From positions 1 to 12,685 of the forward strand of contig JAITJR010000022.1 of NCBI GenBank assembly GCA_031278855.1: a stretch of DNA of 12,685 nt, given 5' to 3'. A program made the position numbers and the translations under genes. Source of the DNA: Mycoplasmataceae bacterium. Its GTDB lineage: Bacteria > Bacillota_I > Bacilli_A > Mycoplasmatales > Mycoplasmoidaceae. Shown in pieces: positions 9,601 to 12,685 of the stretch (positions are counted from its first letter, which is position 1; each line of letters opens with the position of its first letter). The notes under the pieces were generated by a model. The model was given only the letters and a program-made list of their open reading frames with translations, was not told where the DNA came from and ran no database searches.

Positions 9601-10089
9601 CAAAATACCCAATGTGATTGAGGAAAAATTCCTGAATATTCCATGACTACTTCCCAAATGGCGTTTGATCACGTCAATAATTTGATAAATGATATTTATA
9701 CAAAAGATCTTCAAACATTTGAAGATAGAAAACAAATTAAAAAAATGATTCATGAACGAAAAGCAAGAAAAATTAGTGACATGATTCGTAAAACATTTGA
9801 TGAAATAAAATTACTAGATGGATTAATTGCTTGAGAATCTGGTGGTAGAAAAAACGATTATTACGATTGATATAACGGGTCCTTAGGTCGAACACTAGAG
9901 GAAATGAAAGAGAAGCGAATTAATTTAGAAAAAAATTTGCACATCAATATGAAGTGGCTAGAAAATCTTGCAACTGAATTTAATGAATACTATCGATTAA
10001 ATGAGGACAAAAAACCGATTAAAGCTCCTTTTTCAATTGAATTGAATTCAGTTGGCTTTCTGACTAATCAAGTCATCAAGAAATCCTAG
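6673..10089 (+). CDS. J-domain fused to a SNF2-family helicase/translocase
   Basis: A 1138-aa protein, continuous only with UGA as Trp (11 TGA codons, at 6688, 6952, 7012, 7015, 7333, 7858, 8716, 9073, 9619, 9832 and 9868). A stop (6670-6672) directly precedes ATG 6673, fixing the earliest start. Residues about 12-80 read as a J-domain: DFYEYLSIP helix I, His44-Pro45-Asp46, then a helix III ending NYDQRYF. Residues about 165-345 form the first RecA-like lobe: Walker A DDVGIGKT with Lys189, CPNSL motif Ia, DEAH at 290-293, TATP at 320-323. The second lobe has IIFSSY (600-605), SGEGLDF (663-669) and QRIGRIDRRGQ (689-699). These are SNF2/HepA-RapA-type motifs, also close to the DISARM DrmD group. 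The remaining 440 residues are lysine- and glutamate-rich and unrecognised. J-domains stimulate DnaK-type chaperones, so DnaK may be recruited to a nucleoprotein target. That role is inference. Confidence 0.88.
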
Positions 10090-10155
10090 TGCTTTAATCT
10101 CTTTTCGACAATAATAATTTTGACTGTTAATTAAATTAAATAGATAGAAAATTAG

Positions 10156-10161
10156 TATAAT
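10156..10161 (+). promoter_or_regulatory. Putative -10 box for the PAP2 operon
   Basis: A perfect TATAAT lies 27 bp before the PAP2 start codon, in the 99-bp gap after the helicase gene. It suggests that the envelope genes have their own promoter and are not only read through from the helicase. No good -35 is present at 16-18 bp; the nearest TTGACT is too far upstream (30 bp). Confidence 0.4.
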
Positions 10162-10188
10162 TTTTACAATTCCAAGAGAGATTCATTA

Positions 10189-11442
10189 ATGAAAAAACAA
10201 TTTAAAGCATCTGCCAAAAATTATGTTGTATACAAAATGAGCAAAAGAGCCGTATGAATTACTTGCGGTATTATTTTAGGGTTACTGATCAGTTTAATGA
10301 CGGTTGCTGCTTTTTTTGACTATCAAATTGATTGAATATTAGCACTACATGAACTACCTAATCCTAGTTCCAAATTTGTTTACACCAATAATGTATTAGC
10401 TAGAATAGTAGAAATATTAGGTACAGGACCATGCATTTTGTGCACAATTGCAGCTCTAGTAATTTTTAACCAAAATGCTTATAAAATTTCTTCAAATGTC
10501 TGACGACAAATCGTTCGTTACGGCACTATTCTAGTTGCTGGAATGTGAGTAATTTATTCGTGCTTTTTTCAATTCTTTCCGTTAATGCTAGTTTCTTTTG
10601 AAGGGGTGCAACGTTATGGTGAAATAAGCCCACTAGATAGCCATGGTAATATTAAAACTCCAACTACATTTTGGTGCTTTATTGGATTAGGATTTTTATT
10701 CTGCTTTTTGTTCATTTTGCCAACTTGATTAATCTTACGTCGCGTCGAAAAACAAACTATGTCTGAATTGCTAAGATGAGCTTTTATTTTAACTTCAGCT
10801 AGTGTTATTTGTATTTTATTAGTGGAAATTGCAATTAAACCAACATTACAAAGAGAACGTTTTCGTTTTCTGGTGTCCAACAATGTAGTTGATCCAACCA
10901 ATATGTGAGCTGTACCAATTTGAACATCTCAAAAAGTTATATTAGCTGATGGAACAATTAGTTTTATTCCGAATGATACGTCCCCTTACTTTCGACCTTT
11001 AATAATAGATAATGATCAAATTATAAGTATTGGTGCTAACGATCCTAATGGTGGCTTCCATAACTGGTTTGCATTACCGTACACCCCATATGGTTATGGT
11101 TCTACTGGCAATTTACCATTTATTAGTGAAGACGCTTCTAAATCATTCCCAAGCGGTCACGAAACTATGGCTGCTGTCGGTTTCTATTCGTTAGTGTCTT
11201 TGCCATTTACTGTAAGACGCTTCAATACTAAAAAAATTCGTTGTATTTTATTTATCGTAGCCGTTATTGGGGCTGGCTTAGTAGCTTTTTGCAGATTGCT
11301 TGCTGGTGCTCATTATCTAAGTGATGTAACAATTGGTAGTTTAATTGCCATTGGTTTATTAATTATCTTTCATTGTCAATATTGTTACGGTTCAAAACAT
11401 CTTGACAATTGGACTGGAGTAAAAATTAATCCAAATCACTAA
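10189..11442 (+). CDS. PAP2-family membrane phosphatase
   Basis: A 417-aa polytopic membrane protein of the type-2 phosphatidic acid phosphatase superfamily, which dephosphorylates lipid or other phosphoesters at the membrane surface. The three signature motifs are visible. C1 is KPTLQRERF with Lys217 and Arg224 (KX6R, but followed by Phe where the consensus has Pro). C2 is PSGH at 321-324, and C3 is CRLLAGAHYLSD with Arg369, the nucleophile His375 and Asp379. Hydrophobic helices occur near residues 24-45, 75-95, 115-135, 155-175, 195-215 and after 325. About 95 aromatic-rich residues lie between C1 and C2, longer than in small PAP2 enzymes. Many Trp codons are UGA, so under the standard code only the last 91 residues appear. 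AAGAGAG about 9 nt upstream may serve as a ribosome site. Natural substrate (phosphatidate, phosphatidylglycerol phosphate or undecaprenyl-like) cannot be told. Confidence 0.9.
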
Positions 11443-11459
11443 TAGACAAGGAGACAAAT

Positions 11460-11651
11460 ATGTTACATACAATATTAATGACAGCTCAAGCTCAAACTAC
11501 CAATTGATTTTTGATTATTGGCTTGACAATTATTATCGCCCTACCTTTTATCGCTTCTAGTATTATCATCCCAATTTTAGTGGCAATTCATAAACGTAAA
11601 ACTAAAAAACCGACTCAAACTAAAATCAAAAAACACAAAGGTGGTAAATAA
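11460..11651 (+). CDS. Small membrane protein (63 aa), unknown function
   Basis: A short frame with a strong AAGGAG Shine-Dalgarno (11448-11453) six bases before the ATG and one UGA-encoded Trp at residue 16. Residues about 16-43 are strongly hydrophobic (WFLIIGLTIIIALPF onward), giving one long or two short membrane segments. The tail (44-63) is very basic with many Lys, probably cytoplasmic by the positive-inside rule. It sits 17 nt after the PAP2 stop and its TAA overlaps the next ATG (TAATG), so it is probably translated with the lipoprotein. I do not recognise a family. Confidence 0.75.
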
Positions 11652-12181
11652 TGAAAAAAAGCAAGAACTTTGGTTTTTTGGCAAGCACTGCGTTATTAGG
11701 TGTTGTTACCTTAGCATTGCCCATATTTTTCACTAGCTGTTCATATACTCTACCTATATCTCTGGAGTTAGAAGTTGGTAAAAGTGCTAATACTCCTGTT
11801 TCATTAAATTTAGACTGAAATGACAGTAAGACATGCTACAACGGAACGATCACTTCATTTGCCAACATTAAAAATAACGCCAAAGATGTTTCTGCAACCG
11901 CTCAAAATTTTAATGTCAAAATTGTACGTGATGAAAGCGCAGCACTTAAAGGCATAAAAGAAACACTTGCTTTAATTCCTAACGCTTCTAATCCAACCCA
12001 ATGTGATACCACTATTGAACTTTATGCCGAACAAAGCCAAATAGACAAATATTTAGGTACACATATACTTTCAATTCGATGAGATATTTCATTGCCAAAT
12101 GCCGATAAACATATCGCCACTGCAAACGGAGCATTTGTATGTTATTTGGCTTTGTCGCTTCCTGATAATATGCCTATTTAA
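11651..12181 (+). CDS. Predicted surface lipoprotein (176 aa)
   Basis: The N-terminus is a lipoprotein signal peptide: a MKKSK basic start, a hydrophobic core (residues 7-27), and a lipobox FTSC with the lipidated Cys at residue 30. The mature part (about 147 aa) is extracytoplasmic and has three further cysteines (62, 118, 164), more than many mycoplasma lipoproteins carry. Two Trp residues are encoded by UGA. The start overlaps the stop of the small membrane gene by one base, indicating translational coupling. The gene ends immediately before a transposase fragment, so the natural C-terminus could have been trimmed, though the last residues look like a normal end. No domain recognised. Confidence 0.82.
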
Positions 12182-12186
12182 TTTAG

Positions 12187-12387
12187 GTTCCCTACACTAA
12201 TAATATGATTGAGCGAGATTTCCGACACATGAAAACCAAGATGAAAGTATCAGGTACTTTTCGTAGTTGAGACCATACCGTCGCTTTTGCCACAATCTAT
12301 AGTTTCTTTAAGTCTTGCTCAAAAAGACATATTAATTTGTGAACGGCAATAAACCAAATCTGAGTTAACGATTTTAAATTTAATTAA
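12187..12387 (+). pseudogene. C-terminal remnant of an IS66-family transposase
   Basis: The frame following an in-frame TAG (12184-12186) encodes about 66 residues beginning VPYTNNMIERDFRHMK, then KVSGTFRSWDH and a YSFFKSCSKRHINLW tail, with UGA read as Trp. This matches the end of IS66-family DDE transposases. There a (I/V)P.(D/T)NN..ER..R segment carries the last catalytic Glu, and a K.SG.FRS stretch and a helical 'RSY..TA.K.G' region follow. Everything upstream of the NN-ER motif is missing and replaced by the lipoprotein gene, so this is an inactive fragment. A 13-bp inverted-repeat motif 5 bp past the stop may be the old right end of the element. Confidence 0.75.
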
Positions 12388-12392
12388 TTCTC

Positions 12393-12425
12393 GGTGAATA
12401 GTTACGGTTTTAGTAACTATTCACC
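12393..12425. repeat. Perfect 13-bp inverted repeat (hairpin)
   Basis: GGTGAATAGTTAC (12393-12405) and GTAACTATTCACC (12413-12425) are exact reverse complements around the 7-nt loop GGTTTTA. The left arm, just after the transposase fragment, is a candidate right terminal repeat of the IS66-like element. The right arm is a candidate left terminus of the next element. No T-run follows, so a terminator is unlikely. Confidence 0.85.
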
Positions 12426-12607
12426 AACACGTACGCGCACATACATGCGACTATATTTAGCTTTGCTAAATAAAAATCAAATATCGATTGTGTTATGAGA
12501 ATTTCAAAGAGATAAATTAGCTGGTTTTATCAGTTTCTATAAATGCCAAAAATGATTGATATTTACAAAGTAAATATAAGAATATTATTCCCTCGGTGAA
12601 TAGTTAC
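12413..12607. mobile_element. MITE-like 195-bp unit with 13-bp terminal inverted repeats
   Basis: GTAACTATTCACC (12413-12425) and GGTGAATAGTTAC (12595-12607) are perfect terminal inverted repeats bounding a unit too small for a transposase. The right end shares 16 bases, CTCGGTGAATAGTTAC, with the presumed right end of the neighbouring IS66-like remnant. This suggests the unit is a non-autonomous derivative mobilised by that family. Inside are two more perfect hairpins: TTTAGC-TTT-GCTAAA (12456-12470) and ATATTTAC-AAA-GTAAATAT (12559-12577). A 42-codon frame (12445-12573, TGA as Trp) has no ribosome site and resembles nothing I know. I find no matching 8-bp target duplication (left CGGTTTTA, right CAATAATT), so the boundaries are not proven. 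Confidence 0.5.
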
Positions 12608-12633
12608 CAATAATTTACTATAAGGAATGTTAT

Positions 12634-12685
12634 TTGTATAAAATTATTGACATTATGTTTCATATTCTGTTGTGTGTCGGAATTA
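12634..12685 (+). CDS. Possible start of a gene truncated by the window edge
   Basis: A TTG preceded by AAGGA (7 nt spacing) opens a frame that stays open for the remaining 17 codons (M-Y-K-I-I-D-I-M-F-H and on), hydrophobic in character. A perfect TTGACA lies inside it (12647-12652) without a matching -10. Too little is visible to assign a product or to be sure that it is a gene. Confidence 0.2.
   Translation, partial: MYKIIDIMFHILLCVGI

Noticed and set aside
6673..10089. Helicase region as a decayed pseudogene with many nonsense mutations
   Set aside because: Every interruption is TGA, all in one frame with no frameshifts or TAA/TAG, and all motifs are intact. This is code 4, not decay.
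10614..10901. Minus-strand 95-aa frame opposite the PAP2 gene
   Set aside because: It overlaps a well-supported coding region with PAP2 motifs and has no ribosome site or family match.
12393..12425. The 13-bp hairpin as an intrinsic terminator of the lipoprotein operon
   Set aside because: The stem is AT-rich and no T-run follows on either strand; it also shares its sequence with a third copy at 12595, favouring an element terminus.

Overview
The window is AT-rich bacterial DNA from an organism that reads UGA as tryptophan (genetic code 4). Most long genes here contain in-frame TGA codons at positions where the protein families tolerate or expect Trp. The helicase gene has eleven of them, two side by side at 7012-7017. 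The linked DnaB/DnaI helicase-loading genes are a Bacillota trait. Together with code 4, they point to a Mollicute (Mycoplasma/Spiroplasma-like or an uncultured relative). I cannot name the species.

Left half (232-6394, all minus strand): a tightly packed run transcribed in the order manA - mutM - coaE - dnaB - dnaI - argS. Gaps are 1-2 nt at the first two junctions, 79 nt between coaE and dnaB, an 11-nt overlap at dnaB/dnaI, and 17 nt before argS. The mutM-coaE-dnaB-dnaI order is a compressed version of the Bacillus arrangement. The cluster joins sugar phosphate metabolism, repair of oxidised bases, CoA synthesis, helicase loading at the origin, and arginine tRNA charging. Left of argS (1-231) is a non-coding stretch. 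It carries a leftward promoter-like site whose -35/-10 spacer contains a run of eight C's, a candidate phase-variable switch for a gene outside the window.

Middle (6395-10089): a divergent intergenic region and then, on the plus strand, one very large gene (1138 aa) that looks broken under the standard code but is continuous under code 4. It encodes a J-domain (HPD motif) fused to a complete SNF2-family helicase/translocase with a roughly 440-residue uncharacterised C-terminal part. This is the most interesting item in the window.

Right part (10090-12181, plus strand): a likely envelope operon with a six-helix-type PAP2 phosphatase (417 aa), a 63-aa small membrane protein, and a 176-aa lipoprotein. 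The last two overlap by one base (TAATG).

Right end (12182-12685): mobile-element debris. There is a 5'-truncated C-terminal fragment of an IS66-like transposase, then three copies of a 13-bp motif (GGTGAATAGTTAC). Two of these form a perfect hairpin, and two bound a 195-bp MITE-like unit with further internal hairpins. A possible gene start runs off the right edge.
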